Counted from the stretch's first letter, positions 7,616-16,948 are shown. The stretch is 64,000 nucleotides of DNA from Silvimonas soli (GCF_030035605.1 NZ_CP106736.1:4151001-4215000); one strand, 5' to 3'. Notes: generated by a model from the letters alone, not told the origin. Translations and numbers: made by a program.

Positions 7616-8191
7616 TCAATGAATAATAATCACCGGCAACGCGGCGATCACGCCCAACACAGCCCAGGCACCCGCGCCAATCCACATCACCAGCCAGGTC
7701 ATATCACGCGTATCTTCGTCGCGATCATGCGACAGCATTGCCGGAACGCCGTGATACAGCAGCAAGCAGGCGATACCCAAGCCGAGCAAACCGCACAGCA
7801 TGTTGAACGCCACCACCGGCACAAACAAGGTCAGTGAAGATAACCAAAGTGGTACCGCCGCCAGTGTGGCCAGCAGGTAACTGTTGTCTTTATCGGCTTT
7901 GCCTGCCACCTGGCGCGACAACACGTTAATCACCCACGCCATACCGCGTACCGACAAGAGTTCTGCCACGAAGAACAGCAGTGCGGTACTGAGCCAGTAC
8001 TGCATGGGCGCATTCGGCGCGTAGAAGCTGCCATGGGCCATTCCGGCGTAAGTAATCATCAATACCGGCAGAATGGATAAGGGCAGGACCAGCTTGAAGA
8101 AGATGCCGCGCGCGGTGGGATGTTTAACCCGCAATTCGTCCCAGCCACGGTGATCCGAAACCAGCATGTGCGAATAGCTAGAGATTTTCAT
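7616..8191 (-). CDS. Yip1-domain integral membrane protein of unknown function
   Basis: 191 aa with five hydrophobic segments: about 31-50 (KLVLPLSILPVLMITYAG), 63-85 (YWLSTALLFFVAELLSV), 105-128, 125-147 (NMLCGLLGLGIACLLLYHG) and 165-190. The layout of a cytoplasmic N-terminus, a conserved WDELRVKHPTARGIF segment and five helices fits bacterial Yip1-family proteins. No enzymatic motif is visible. A clear ribosome-binding site (AGGAGGT) precedes the ATG. It is probably monocistronic, since a hairpin follows it and glnS lies divergently upstream. Confidence 0.7.
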   Translation of the reverse strand: MKISSYSHMLVSDHRGWDELRVKHPTARGIFFKLVLPLSILPVLMITYAGMAHGSFYAPNAPMQYWLSTALLFFVAELLSVRGMAWVINVLSRQVAGKADKDNSYLLATLAAVPLWLSSLTLFVPVVAFNMLCGLLGLGIACLLLYHGVPAMLSHDRDEDTRDMTWLVMWIGAGAWAVLGVIAALPVIIIH

Positions 8192-8464
8192 CGTAACCTC
8201 CTGAGCCTGTTGGATCGCGCATGAAGTGTGTTGGTATGCGCACTGTATTGGACTGCCGTAACGTCAGAAATATCTACCGCGTGGCTGACTATCCGATGAA
8301 GTGCAGCCGGTGATTTGACGCCCAGCCTGGTGAACCGGATTGCGGGATGTACAGTGCGCTCGGCGGCGCTGTCAGTGCTTTTGTACGCCGCGCTGGCATT
8401 TGGCCGTCCAGATGGCCGGTTTCAGCTACAATCGTCGTTTTCGATATTTACTAATTGCACCGTC

Positions 8465-10156
8465 ATGAGCAACGAAGCCCCAGCACCGGTTATCAGCAAT
8501 TTCATCCGTCATATCATCGAAGGCGATCTGGCCTCCGGCAAGCGCAGCGGTGTGGTTACCCGCTTTCCGCCTGAGCCCAATGGTTATCTGCACGTCGGTC
8601 ATGCCAAATCCATCTGCCTGAATTTTGGCGTGGCACAGGATTACCAGGGCGTTTGCCATCTGCGTATGGACGACACCAATCCGGAGAAAGAAGAAGACGA
8701 ATACATTGCCGCGATCCAGGAAGACGTGCGCTGGCTGGGTTACGAATGGGATGGCGAGGTTCGTTACGCATCCAACTACTTCGACCAGCTTTATGCGTTT
8801 GCTGAAGAACTGATTGGCGCTGGCAAAGCGTATGTTGATGATCTGACGCCGGAAGAAATGCGCCAGTATCGCGGCAATCTGAGCGAACCCGGCAAAGATA
8901 GCCCGTACCGCACGCGCACGCCGGAAGAAAACCTGGCGTTGTTCCAGCAAATGCGTGACGGCGCGTTTGCCGATGGCAGCAAGACGCTGCGCCTGAAAAT
9001 CGACATGAGCTCGGGCAACATCAATCTGCGCGATCCGGTGATCTACCGCATCCGCCGTGCCACGCACCATCAGACTGGTGACAAGTGGTGCATCTACCCG
9101 ATGTACGACTACACCCATTGCATTTCTGATGCGCTGGAAGGCATTACGCACTCACTGTGTACGCTGGAGTTTGAAGACCATCGCCCGCTGTACGACTGGG
9201 TGCTGGACAACATCACCATTCCGACCCACCCGCAACAGATCGAATTCTCGCGGCTGGAGTTGTTGAGCGTGGTGACCTCCAAGCGCAAGCTCAAGCAACT
9301 GGTCGACGAAAAACTGGTAAGCGGTTGGGATGACCCACGTATGCCAACCGTGACTGGCATGCGCCGTCGTGGTTACAGCCCGGAAGGCGTGCGCTTGTTT
9401 GCGCAACGCGCCGGTGTTTCCAAAACACCAAACGTGGTCGACTTTACTTCGCTTGAAGGCGCGGTGCGCGAAACGCTGGAAGAAACCAGCCCGCGCGTGA
9501 TTGCCGTCCTTGATCCGATCAAGGTGACGCTGACCAACTTCGAAGAAGGCGTGACCGGCAGCCGTAGCGCACCGTTCCATCCGCATCACGAAGAATGGGG
9601 CGAGCGCGAGATTCCGCTGTCGCGTGAAATCTTCATCGAGCGTGAAGACTTTGCCGAAGTGCCACCGCCCAAGTGGCAACGCCTGACGTTGGGCGCCGAA
9701 GTTCGCCTGCGTTATTCGTATGTGATCAAGTGTGATGAAGTCATCAAGGACGCTGCTGGCAACGTGGTTGAGCTCAAATGCTCGCTCGATACCGAAACGC
9801 TGGGGCAGAACCCGGTTGGCCGCAAGGTGAAGGGCGTGATCCACTGGATTTCCGCCGCACATGCCATTGAAGCAGAAGTGCGCATGTACGACCGCCTGTT
9901 TACCGAGTCGCGCCCAGATGCCGTGCGTGGTGCCGATGGCGAATATGTGGATTTCAAACAGTTCATTAACCCGAATTCACTGAAAGTGGTGACGGGCTAT
10001 ATTGAGCCGATAGTGAAAGACGCAGCGCCAGAAACGCGTTACCAGTTTGAACGTTTGGGTTACTTCGTCACCGATCGCAGAGATCATGTCGCAGGCGGCA
10101 AGCCGGTGTTTAACCGCACCGTCACCCTGCGCGATACCTGGGCGGCGAAAGAGTAA
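8465..10156 (+). CDS. glnS: Glutaminyl-tRNA synthetase
   Basis: 563 aa from the ATG at 8465 (MSNEAPAPVISNF...). An in-frame extension of 50 codons upstream has a signal-like but atypical sequence and would give an over-long protein; the shorter form matches the family (E. coli 554 aa). The class I HIGH motif is PPEPNGYLHVGHAKS (about 35-49), and the KMSKR equivalent is VVTSKRKL (about 268-275), with Thr in place of Met. The anticodon-binding beta-barrels fill the C-terminal third. It charges tRNA-Gln with glutamine in the cytoplasm. A TACAAT box at about 8427 may be the -10 element of its promoter. Confidence 0.96.
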   Translation: MSNEAPAPVISNFIRHIIEGDLASGKRSGVVTRFPPEPNGYLHVGHAKSICLNFGVAQDYQGVCHLRMDDTNPEKEEDEYIAAIQEDVRWLGYEWDGEVRYASNYFDQLYAFAEELIGAGKAYVDDLTPEEMRQYRGNLSEPGKDSPYRTRTPEENLALFQQMRDGAFADGSKTLRLKIDMSSGNINLRDPVIYRIRRATHHQTGDKWCIYPMYDYTHCISDALEGITHSLCTLEFEDHRPLYDWVLDNITIPTHPQQIEFSRLELLSVVTSKRKLKQLVDEKLVSGWDDPRMPTVTGMRRRGYSPEGVRLFAQRAGVSKTPNVVDFTSLEGAVRETLEETSPRVIAVLDPIKVTLTNFEEGVTGSRSAPFHPHHEEWGEREIPLSREIFIEREDFAEVPPPKWQRLTLGAEVRLRYSYVIKCDEVIKDAAGNVVELKCSLDTETLGQNPVGRKVKGVIHWISAAHAIEAEVRMYDRLFTESRPDAVRGADGEYVDFKQFINPNSLKVVTGYIEPIVKDAAPETRYQFERLGYFVTDRRDHVAGGKPVFNRTVTLRDTWAAKE

Positions 10157-10207
10157 TCAATAAAACCGATGAAATCGGTCAATAACAAATAAAGCTGAAA
10201 ACAGAAG

Positions 10208-10684
10208 ATGCTGAAACGAACCCTGCTTGCATTGGCGCTGGCGGCAACGGCATGGGCGGCGCATGCCGCTGATGATGCCGCAGCCAGTACCGTTACGGTT
10301 GAAGCGGGCGCTGCAGCGGATGACGCACCCGATGCGCCACCCGCTGCAGCGCAACTGCCGCCACCCTCGCACCCGATTTTTCGCGGACGCGTGGGTGAAG
10401 CGCCGATGCAAGTGGCTTTCAGTTTTCTGGGCGACCACGCTTCCGATGAAGTCGGACAAATCGACTATCAAAAGTTGAGTGTGAATCAGATCGCAACCAG
10501 CAAAGATCGCCAGCAAGTGAATGTCGATGTAACCATGCTCGGTGCCCTGGAAAGTGCCCGTGCGGCTCAGCGTTTTCAGCTGAAAATGCTTTATGCAGAT
10601 AAAACATGGTTCATTACCGCCGCCCGACAAGACTGGAAGTGCCACGCAAGTGGTAGCGGCTGGACACAGCGTCCCTGCAAATAA
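10208..10684 (+). CDS. Exported protein of unknown function
   Basis: 158 aa. A Sec signal peptide is clear (MLKRTLLALALAATAWAAHA, cleavage after about residue 20). An Ala/Asp/Pro-rich linker (21-58) precedes a compact domain (59-158) that ends in QDWKCHASGSGWTQRPCK; its two Cys could form a disulfide in the periplasm. I do not recognise the family. It starts 51 bases after glnS and may be cotranscribed with it, because only a weak 6-bp hairpin (accgat/atcggt) lies between them. Confidence 0.7.
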   Translation: MLKRTLLALALAATAWAAHAADDAAASTVTVEAGAAADDAPDAPPAAAQLPPPSHPIFRGRVGEAPMQVAFSFLGDHASDEVGQIDYQKLSVNQIATSKDRQQVNVDVTMLGALESARAAQRFQLKMLYADKTWFITAARQDWKCHASGSGWTQRPCK

Positions 10685-10938
10685 CACGACCAACCTGGCT
10701 AGATGCGCGTGAGCGGCGTCATCGCAGTTAGCGTGGCGCGTTACTGTGGCAGCACTCCATACAGTGCATTAATTCGAAAGTAGAAAGCATGCAAGAACCC
10801 GGTGTGTGACGCAGGCCGCTTGCCGCAGCCACGCCGGGTATTCGGTTCGGTGGGCCGGTCCACCGATTGCGTTGAAGGTCGTTGTCATTTTCACAGCCTG
10901 CATTATCCGATGCGGCTTTCTGTGAATAGGGGCGCTGA

Positions 10939-12675
10939 ATGGCTGAAGATCACGCAACGCTGCACGTTTCTGCATCAAAAAACACCCGCCATTTGCTCGC
11001 TAATTTCTGGCGTTTATGTCGCCCGTTCTGGGTGGACCGCGCGCACTGGTGGCAGGCTTGGGGCTTGCTGGCGCTGGTGTTGTCGCTAACTGGCGGCAAT
11101 ATTTATCTCAATAAGTGGTTCAACGCCTGGCAGGGTGATCTGTACAACGCGCTGCAGACTCTGGACTTTGGTGCTTTCAAAAAGCTGATCCTGGAATTTT
11201 GCTGGATTTCCGGCCTTACCATCGTGGCGGGGGTCTACAGCACTTATTTCCAGCAAATGCTGCAGATCATCTGGCGGCGCTGGCTCACGCGCTCGTTGCT
11301 CAACCAATGGCTGACTGAGCAAAACTACTATCGACTGCAACTGACTGACCATAAAACCGACAACCCGGACCAACGGATCGCCGAGGATGTGGATGAATTC
11401 GTTAGCCGCTCGCTGGGTCTCTTTCTAAGTACTCTGAGTGATATTGGTACCTTGGTTACATTTTCGGCTTTGCTGTGGCAGTTATCTGGGCCGTTGCGCA
11501 CGATATTGGGCGGCCATCAATTAGTCATTCCCGGTTATATGTTCTGGATAGCGCTTGTTTACGCGGTGATTGGCACGGTTATTACGTTCTGGATTGGATT
11601 GCCTCTGGTAAGACTTAATTTTTTCCAGCAACGCTATGAGGCTGATTTTCGTTATGGCCTGATTCGTTTGCGTGAAAATGCGGATGCAGTCGCTCTGTAT
11701 AAAGGGGAAACGCAGGAAAGCACCATCTTGCAGCAACGTTTTGGCAACGTGATGAGCAACTTCTGGTTGTTGATGAAAAAACGCAAAGCTTTGGGTTTCT
11801 ACGTCAGCTCTTACACGCAGTTGTCCATACTTTTCCCAATGGTGGTGATGGCGCCCCGCGTGTTTGCCAAACAAGTTACTTTAGGTGTGTACATCCAGAT
11901 TGCCGATGCTTTCGGCCAGGTGCAGGGGGCGTTATCCAGCTTTATTAACAACTTCACCGAATGGGCGCGCTGGAAGTCGGTGGTCGATCGTTTATCCACA
12001 TTTCAGTCCGGGCTCGACCAGGTTGCGGTCATGCCCAGATTGCAGCCGGAATACGCGGGTCAATCCATGCAGGTTGACTTGCAATCCGTCACCAAACCCG
12101 ATGGCGAGGTCCTGCTGCAGGACGTTAGCTGGTCATTGCAAAGTGGCGACAGATTGATGATCCAGGGGCGCTCCGGTTGTGGCAAATCGACGTTGATTCG
12201 CGCGCTGGCGGGTATCTGGCCGTACGCCCATGGCAAGCTGGCTTACCCGGAACAAGGCAGTACATTGTTTCTCTCGCAAAGACCCTATTTGCCGCTTGGC
12301 ACCCTGCGCGAGGCTATGTATTATCCATGCCCCCCACGTCATGACGATGCCGCACTGGCGCAGTTGCTGGAACTGGCCAATTTGCAGCATCTACAGCCCC
12401 AGCTGGATAAACGCGATATGTGGTCGCATATCCTGAGCATCGGTGAGCAACAACGGGTGGCTTTGTTGCGGGCGTTGTTGAACCCGCCCGGCGTGTTGCT
12501 GATGGATGAAGCGACCTCGGCGCTGGATTCCGAAACCGAAGCCACCTTGTTTGCCGCGCTGCTGGCGCGCTTGCCCGGCTGCATCATGGTGAGCGTGGCG
12601 CATGGCGATGAACTGCGGCCGTATCACAACAAGGTGTTATCCTGCACGGCGCCGGGCAACTGGCAGATGACATGA
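10939..12675 (+). CDS. SbmA/YddA-type ABC transporter, fused permease and ATPase
   Basis: 578 aa. The N-terminal half has about six membrane helices of the ABC_membrane_2/SbmA-BacA type, with the typical NQWLTEQNYYRLQL and DNPDQRIAEDVDEFV segments. The C-terminal ATPase has Walker A GRSGCGKST (about residue 410), signature LSIGEQQR (about 499; this family normally has LSxGEQQR) and Walker B VLLMDEATSALD. Fused half-transporters of this group dimerise in the inner membrane; relatives include YddA and the eukaryotic ABCD peroxisomal transporters. The substrate is unknown. An AGGGG ribosome-binding site precedes the ATG. The 254 bases upstream contain no gene. Confidence 0.9.
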   Translation: MAEDHATLHVSASKNTRHLLANFWRLCRPFWVDRAHWWQAWGLLALVLSLTGGNIYLNKWFNAWQGDLYNALQTLDFGAFKKLILEFCWISGLTIVAGVYSTYFQQMLQIIWRRWLTRSLLNQWLTEQNYYRLQLTDHKTDNPDQRIAEDVDEFVSRSLGLFLSTLSDIGTLVTFSALLWQLSGPLRTILGGHQLVIPGYMFWIALVYAVIGTVITFWIGLPLVRLNFFQQRYEADFRYGLIRLRENADAVALYKGETQESTILQQRFGNVMSNFWLLMKKRKALGFYVSSYTQLSILFPMVVMAPRVFAKQVTLGVYIQIADAFGQVQGALSSFINNFTEWARWKSVVDRLSTFQSGLDQVAVMPRLQPEYAGQSMQVDLQSVTKPDGEVLLQDVSWSLQSGDRLMIQGRSGCGKSTLIRALAGIWPYAHGKLAYPEQGSTLFLSQRPYLPLGTLREAMYYPCPPRHDDAALAQLLELANLQHLQPQLDKRDMWSHILSIGEQQRVALLRALLNPPGVLLMDEATSALDSETEATLFAALLARLPGCIMVSVAHGDELRPYHNKVLSCTAPGNWQMT

Positions 12676-12743
12676 CGGCGCAGGGTTTGCGCATGAACCA
12701 ACATTTTGACCGGTCTCTCTGAGATCTGAAGACAGGCGAGAAC

Positions 12744-13814
12744 ATGGCAACATCACAGCTCAAGAACGACGTTTTCCTGCGTGCCCTGGCGCGTGAACCG
12801 GTGCCCTACACACCCGTATGGCTGATGCGTCAGGCCGGTCGGTACTTGCCGGAATACCGCGCCACGCGGGCCAAAGCGGGTTCGTTTCTTGATCTGTGCA
12901 AGTCTAAAGAATATGCCACCGAAGTCACCCTGCAGCCGCTGGATCGCTTCGAGCTGGACGCTGCCATTTTGTTTTCGGACATCCTCACCGTACCGGACGC
13001 CATGGGTCTGGGCTTGTACTTTGCTGAGGGCGAAGGCCCCAAGTTTGCGCGCCCATTGCGTGACGAAACCGCCATCCGCAAGCTGGCCGTGCCCGATGTT
13101 GGCACCGAACTGCAATACGTATTCGATGCTGTGAGTTCCATCCGCACCGCACTGGACGGCCGGGTGCCGCTGATTGGTTTCTCCGGCAGCCCGTTTACCC
13201 TGGCCTGTTACATGATCGAAGGCGGTGGCTCGGACAATTACGCCACGGTCAAAACCATGCTGTACGACCGCCCGGATTTGTTGCACCACATCCTGGACGT
13301 TAACGCCCGCACGGTGATTGACTACCTGAACGCGCAGGTCGAAGCTGGTGCACAAGCACTGATGATTTTTGATACCTGGGGTGGTTCACTCGCCGCTGGT
13401 AAATATCAGGAGTTCTCGCTGGCGTATATGCAGCGCGTGGTGAACGGCCTGACCCGTCAGGCCGATGGGCGTAAGGTGCCGGTGATCCTGTTTACCAAGG
13501 GCGGCGGCTTGTGGCTGGAAGAAATGGCTGGCACTGGCTGCGATGCTTTGGGTCTGGACTGGACTGTAGACTTGGGCGCTGCGCGTCAGCGCGTTGGCAG
13601 TCAGGTTGCTCTGCAAGGTAACTTTGATCCGGTGGCACTGATGGCGCAACCCGCTGCCATTGAAGCCGAAGTGGCGCGGTTGCTTGCATCATGGGGTAAT
13701 GGAACTGGCCATATCTTTAATCTGGGTCACGGCATTGGTCAGTTTACTCCCCCGGATAATGTAAAGGTTCTCGTTGAAAGCGTGCATAAGCTTTCAAGAC
13801 CCTATCATTCCTGA
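12744..13814 (+). CDS. hemE: Uroporphyrinogen decarboxylase
   Basis: 356 aa, the usual length (E. coli 354). The N-terminal signature PVWLMRQAGRYLPEYR contains the substrate-binding arginines, and the catalytic Asp is in ILFSDILTVPDAMGL (about residue 79). GFSGSPFTLACYMIEGGGS is the second family signature, and GHGIGQFTPPDNV closes the barrel. The enzyme removes four carboxyl groups from uroporphyrinogen III to give coproporphyrinogen III in haem synthesis, in the cytoplasm. A GGCGAG ribosome-binding site is 6 bases before the ATG. It lies 68 bases after the ABC transporter and directly before priA, with a 312-base AT-rich gap between. Confidence 0.97.
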   Translation: MATSQLKNDVFLRALAREPVPYTPVWLMRQAGRYLPEYRATRAKAGSFLDLCKSKEYATEVTLQPLDRFELDAAILFSDILTVPDAMGLGLYFAEGEGPKFARPLRDETAIRKLAVPDVGTELQYVFDAVSSIRTALDGRVPLIGFSGSPFTLACYMIEGGGSDNYATVKTMLYDRPDLLHHILDVNARTVIDYLNAQVEAGAQALMIFDTWGGSLAAGKYQEFSLAYMQRVVNGLTRQADGRKVPVILFTKGGGLWLEEMAGTGCDALGLDWTVDLGAARQRVGSQVALQGNFDPVALMAQPAAIEAEVARLLASWGNGTGHIFNLGHGIGQFTPPDNVKVLVESVHKLSRPYHS

Positions 13815-14126
13815 TTTTTCCAAGTCATTGTGAATCAATCATTTAGCGCGCAATGTTCAAGCGCGCCTGGCGTATGGTGATTTACTTATTCACACTGAAA
13901 ATTTGCCACAAAACAGCTTTGTCAAGCCCTCGTCACAAAGAGATGTCAAAACAATACATATAATTTAAGTTATTGATTTATAACGAAATTATATTTTGGT
14001 TTAAAAAATAGGCAATCCAGCCTACATCTTGTTGTAACGCGGGTTTCACGCAGTTTCCTGCAAGTTCTTCACAAAGTTATCCACAGAAGCTGTGGGTAGT
14101 TTTTCGTGGCATATTTTGGTGCCTGA
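13815..14126. other. AT-rich hemE-priA gap with DnaA boxes (origin-like or regulatory)
   Basis: No gene is visible. Two perfect DnaA boxes (TTATNCACA) occur on the plus strand: TTATTCACA at 13886-13894 and TTATCCACA at 14077-14085. A one-mismatch box lies on the minus strand at 13829-13837, and an inverted two-mismatch box (14089-14097) sits three bases after the second perfect box, forming a palindrome-like pair. Between them, 13951-14010 is about 60 bases of very AT-rich DNA. The pattern of boxes flanking an AT-rich stretch resembles oriC, but dnaA, dnaN, rpmH and parAB are not in the window. It could also be a DnaA-controlled priA promoter or a DnaA-titration site. Confidence 0.55.
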
Positions 14127-16313
14127 ATGCCTGAACTTTACTTACAAATTGCCCTGGATGTGCCTCTCCAGCGAACATTTGATTATCGCTGGTCAGGGAC
14201 GGCGCCCCAGCGCGGGGCGCGGGTGATTGTTCCGTTCGGGCGACAGTTGCTGGCCGGTGTAGTACTGCAGGTGAGCGAGCAATATGATGGCTCGGCTGGC
14301 TTCACGGTAGAGCAACTCAAATCGGTGCAGGTGATTCCAGCGGATATGCCGCCGCTGCCTGCCGCCATCCTCGATTTATGCCGTTTCTGTTCTGATTACT
14401 ATGCGTGGCCGATTGGTCAGGTAGTCGCCGCAGCGCTGCCAGGCGCGTTTCGCCAGACCCAGCTTTGGGCCGGTGCAAGGGACATGGCCTTTTTCGCTGC
14501 GGTCGATCACGCCGGTTTGTTGGCGCAGATTCCCGACCGCGCACGCAAGCAGAAAGAACTGGCGACCTTGCTTGCGCTTCCGCGCAGCCTTGATGAGATT
14601 CGCGCCGTGTCGGCCAGTGCTGCTGGTTGGTTGAAAGCCTGGCAAGAATCCGGTTGGGTTAACGAGGTTGAGCCCGAGCTCGCCCCAGCTCGCGTACCGG
14701 TAACGCAGAATTTGCCGACACTCACCGACGAGCAACAAGCCGCGCTGGAAAAACTCAAGGTTGCGACCGGCTACGCGCCATTTCTGCTCTATGGCGTGAC
14801 TGGCAGCGGCAAAACCGAAATATATCTGCGCGAGATCGAAGCCCGGCTGGCGCAAGGCGGGCAGGTGCTGGTGCTGATTCCGGAAATCAACCTCACCCCG
14901 CAGCTGGAATCGCGTTTTCGCGCCCGCTTTCCGCACGAACATCTGGTGTCATTGCATAGTGGCCTGGCCGATGGTGAACGCACCCGTAACTGGCTGCTGG
15001 CGGCGCAAGGGCGGGCCCGGATTGTCCTTGGTACCCGGCTGGCGGTGTTCACGCCGATGCCTGAGCTGGCACTGATTGTGGTCGATGAAGAGCATGATCT
15101 GTCATACCGCCAGCAAGAGGGTTTTCGCTATTCCGCGCGCGATGTGGCCGTGTACCGTGCGCGTCAGGCCAATGTGCCGATCATTCTGGGGAGCGCCACG
15201 CCGAGCATTGAAAGCTGGCGCAATATGCGTGAGAAGCGCTACCAGTTGTTGTCGCTCACGCGGCGCGCCATTGCCGCAGCCACCGCGCCGCAGATCCACT
15301 TGCTGCCCACCCAGCAGTTGCGGTTGTTTGATGGCCTGGCGCAACCGGCAATCAATGCGATTCGCGATACCTTGAATGCCGGTGGTCAGGTGCTGGTGTT
15401 CATCAACCGGCGTGGTTATGCGCCGGTATTGGCGTGCCATGAATGCGGCTGGATAGCCAGTTGCAAACGGTGTACCGCGCGGCTGGTGCTGCATCGGGAA
15501 GATCGCCGTCTGCGCTGTCACCACTGTGGCTGGGAAAGTCCCCCGCCGGTGCATTGTCCGGATTGCGGTAACGCCGATTTGCAGCCGCTCGGCTTTGGCA
15601 CCCAGCGGCTGGAAGAATCGCTCGCTCAGTTGTTTCCCGAGGCGCCGCCGTTGCGCATTGATCGCGACAATACCCGGCGCAAAGGCAGTCTGGATGCCAT
15701 GCTCAAGCAAATCCATGACGGGCAAGCGCGCTTGCTGATTGGCACGCAAATGATGGCCAAAGGTCATGACTTTGCCAATCTGCAACTGGTGGTCGTGTTG
15801 AATGCCGATGGCGGTTTGTTCTCGCTGGATTTTCGTGCGCAGGAACGGCTGTTTGCGTTGCTACTGCAAGTAGCGGGTCGCGCCGGGCGGGCAGGGCAGC
15901 CGGGCAAGGTGCTAATCCAGACGCGTTATCACGACGATCCGTTTTACCCGATGTTGATTGCCGGGGATTACGCCGTGTTTGCTGATCGCACCATGCAGGA
16001 ACGCAAAGCCAATGGTTTGCCGCCCTTTGCCGCCTGGGCAATGCTGCGCGCTGAAGCCAAAACGCTGGAGCGCGCGGTGGATTTTCTCAAACAGATTCGT
16101 GAACGCTGGCGCGATTTTCCAGGGCTGCATCTGGCCGCCCCCGTGCCCGCGCTGATGGTACGCAAGGCGGGCTGGGAGCGGGCGCAAGTGCTCATCTCCG
16201 CGCAACGTCGCCCGGCCATGCAGGCTGCATTGCGCGAGATGCTGGAGCAACTTGGCGTGGAAAAACACCCCGGCGTGCGCTGGGCGCTGGATGTTGATCC
16301 GGTGGATGTTTGA
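14127..16313 (+). CDS. priA: Primosomal protein N' (replication restart helicase PriA)
   Basis: 728 aa (E. coli 732). The N-terminal 3'-DNA-end binding domain begins MPELYLQIALDVPLQRTFDYR. The helicase core has Walker A GVTGSGKTE (about 223), DEEH motif II (about 318), GSATPSIES motif III and the C-terminal motif VAGRAGRAGQPG. Eight cysteines in the region from CHECGWIASCKRC to CHHCGW to CPDCG (about 437-481) bind two zincs. PriA reloads DnaB at stalled forks. The upstream gap contains DnaA boxes, and a strong bidirectional terminator lies behind the gene. Confidence 0.97.
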   Translation: MPELYLQIALDVPLQRTFDYRWSGTAPQRGARVIVPFGRQLLAGVVLQVSEQYDGSAGFTVEQLKSVQVIPADMPPLPAAILDLCRFCSDYYAWPIGQVVAAALPGAFRQTQLWAGARDMAFFAAVDHAGLLAQIPDRARKQKELATLLALPRSLDEIRAVSASAAGWLKAWQESGWVNEVEPELAPARVPVTQNLPTLTDEQQAALEKLKVATGYAPFLLYGVTGSGKTEIYLREIEARLAQGGQVLVLIPEINLTPQLESRFRARFPHEHLVSLHSGLADGERTRNWLLAAQGRARIVLGTRLAVFTPMPELALIVVDEEHDLSYRQQEGFRYSARDVAVYRARQANVPIILGSATPSIESWRNMREKRYQLLSLTRRAIAAATAPQIHLLPTQQLRLFDGLAQPAINAIRDTLNAGGQVLVFINRRGYAPVLACHECGWIASCKRCTARLVLHREDRRLRCHHCGWESPPPVHCPDCGNADLQPLGFGTQRLEESLAQLFPEAPPLRIDRDNTRRKGSLDAMLKQIHDGQARLLIGTQMMAKGHDFANLQLVVVLNADGGLFSLDFRAQERLFALLLQVAGRAGRAGQPGKVLIQTRYHDDPFYPMLIAGDYAVFADRTMQERKANGLPPFAAWAMLRAEAKTLERAVDFLKQIRERWRDFPGLHLAAPVPALMVRKAGWERAQVLISAQRRPAMQAALREMLEQLGVEKHPGVRWALDVDPVDV

Positions 16314-16428
16314 GGCTTAGATTTAGCCAGGCCCGCTGTGCAAAATAAGCTGCTGGTTCGGCAGGCTTGATACGCCGCGGTGTTCTGCCTCTGATCAAAG
16401 AAGTCAGCAGGTGGCTACGTTTAATGAG

Positions 16429-16470
16429 CCCATAAAAAAACCGCCAGGACGCAGGCGGTTTTTTTATGGG
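16429..16470. terminator. Bidirectional Rho-independent terminator between priA and glnB
   Basis: A perfect 17-bp inverted repeat (16429-16445 and 16454-16470) with an 8-base loop. The stem has a GGCGG core flanked by seven A on one side and seven T on the other, so both strands end in a U-tract. It serves the converging priA and glnB transcripts. Confidence 0.95.
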
Positions 16471-16489
16471 CTAAACACGCTCGCTACTG

Positions 16490-16828
16490 TCAGATGGCGT
16501 CTTCGTTGCTCTCGCCGGTACGAATGCGGATTGCCTGCTCGACATTGAATACAAAAATCTTGCCGTCGCCAATTTTGCCGGTACGCGCGGCGTTCTGGAT
16601 CGCTTCAAGGGCGGCATCAAGTTTGTCGTCAGCCAGAACGACGTCCAGTTTGATTTTCGGCAAAAAATCAACAACATACTCGGCGCCACGGTACAGTTCG
16701 GTATGACCCTTTTGACGGCCAAAGCCTTTTACTTCGGTCACGGTCAGCCCGGAAATGCCCAGATCGGAAAGCGCTTCACGAACATCGTCAAGCTTGAACG
16801 GTTTGATAATGGCTTCGATTTTTTTCAT
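16490..16828 (-). CDS. glnB: Nitrogen regulatory protein P-II
   Basis: 112 aa, exactly the family length. The N-terminus MKKIEAIIKPFKLDDVREAL, the T-loop GRQKGHTELYRGAEYVVDFLPK with the uridylylation site Tyr51, and the C-terminal signature TGKIGDGKIFVF are all present. PII reads 2-oxoglutarate, ATP/ADP and glutamine status (via uridylylation) and controls GlnE, NtrB and AmtB. The absence of amtB next door favours glnB over glnK, but sequence alone does not separate them. The ribosome-binding site AGGAAA is 7 bases before the ATG. Overlapping palindromes lie 47-65 bases upstream of the ATG. Confidence 0.95.
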   Translation of the reverse strand: MKKIEAIIKPFKLDDVREALSDLGISGLTVTEVKGFGRQKGHTELYRGAEYVVDFLPKIKLDVVLADDKLDAALEAIQNAARTGKIGDGKIFVFNVEQAIRIRTGESNEDAI

Positions 16829-16874
16829 TGGTTTTCCTGGTGGGCTGCGTATGGCCCGGTTGGTTGCTTGATCG

Positions 16875-16893
16875 AACGGCTAGCCGTTAACGG
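16875..16893. promoter_or_regulatory. Overlapping palindromes upstream of glnB
   Basis: AACGGCTAGCCGTT (16875-16888) is a perfect 14-bp palindrome, and CCGTTAACGG (16884-16893) is a second perfect palindrome sharing five bases with it. They lie 47-65 bases before the glnB start, a typical operator position. I do not recognise the binding protein, and no NtrC or sigma-54 site is evident. Confidence 0.4.
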
Positions 16894-16919
16894 TTTGTGC
16901 TGGAGTCAACTGCCAGTTT

Positions 16920-16948
16920 AGCAGCGCAGTTTACGAAAGTGCGCTGCT
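16920..16948. repeat. 9-bp hairpin between gspN and glnB
   Basis: AGCAGCGCA (16920-16928) and TGCGCTGCT (16940-16948) form a perfect stem with an 11-base loop, 51 bases past the gspN stop. No U-tract follows. It probably ends the gspLMN transcript ahead of the glnB promoter. Confidence 0.55.

Noticed and set aside
10157..10207. Terminator between glnS and the exported-protein gene
   Set aside because: The hairpin accgat/atcggt is only 6 bp with a 3-base loop and no U-tract, too weak to call.
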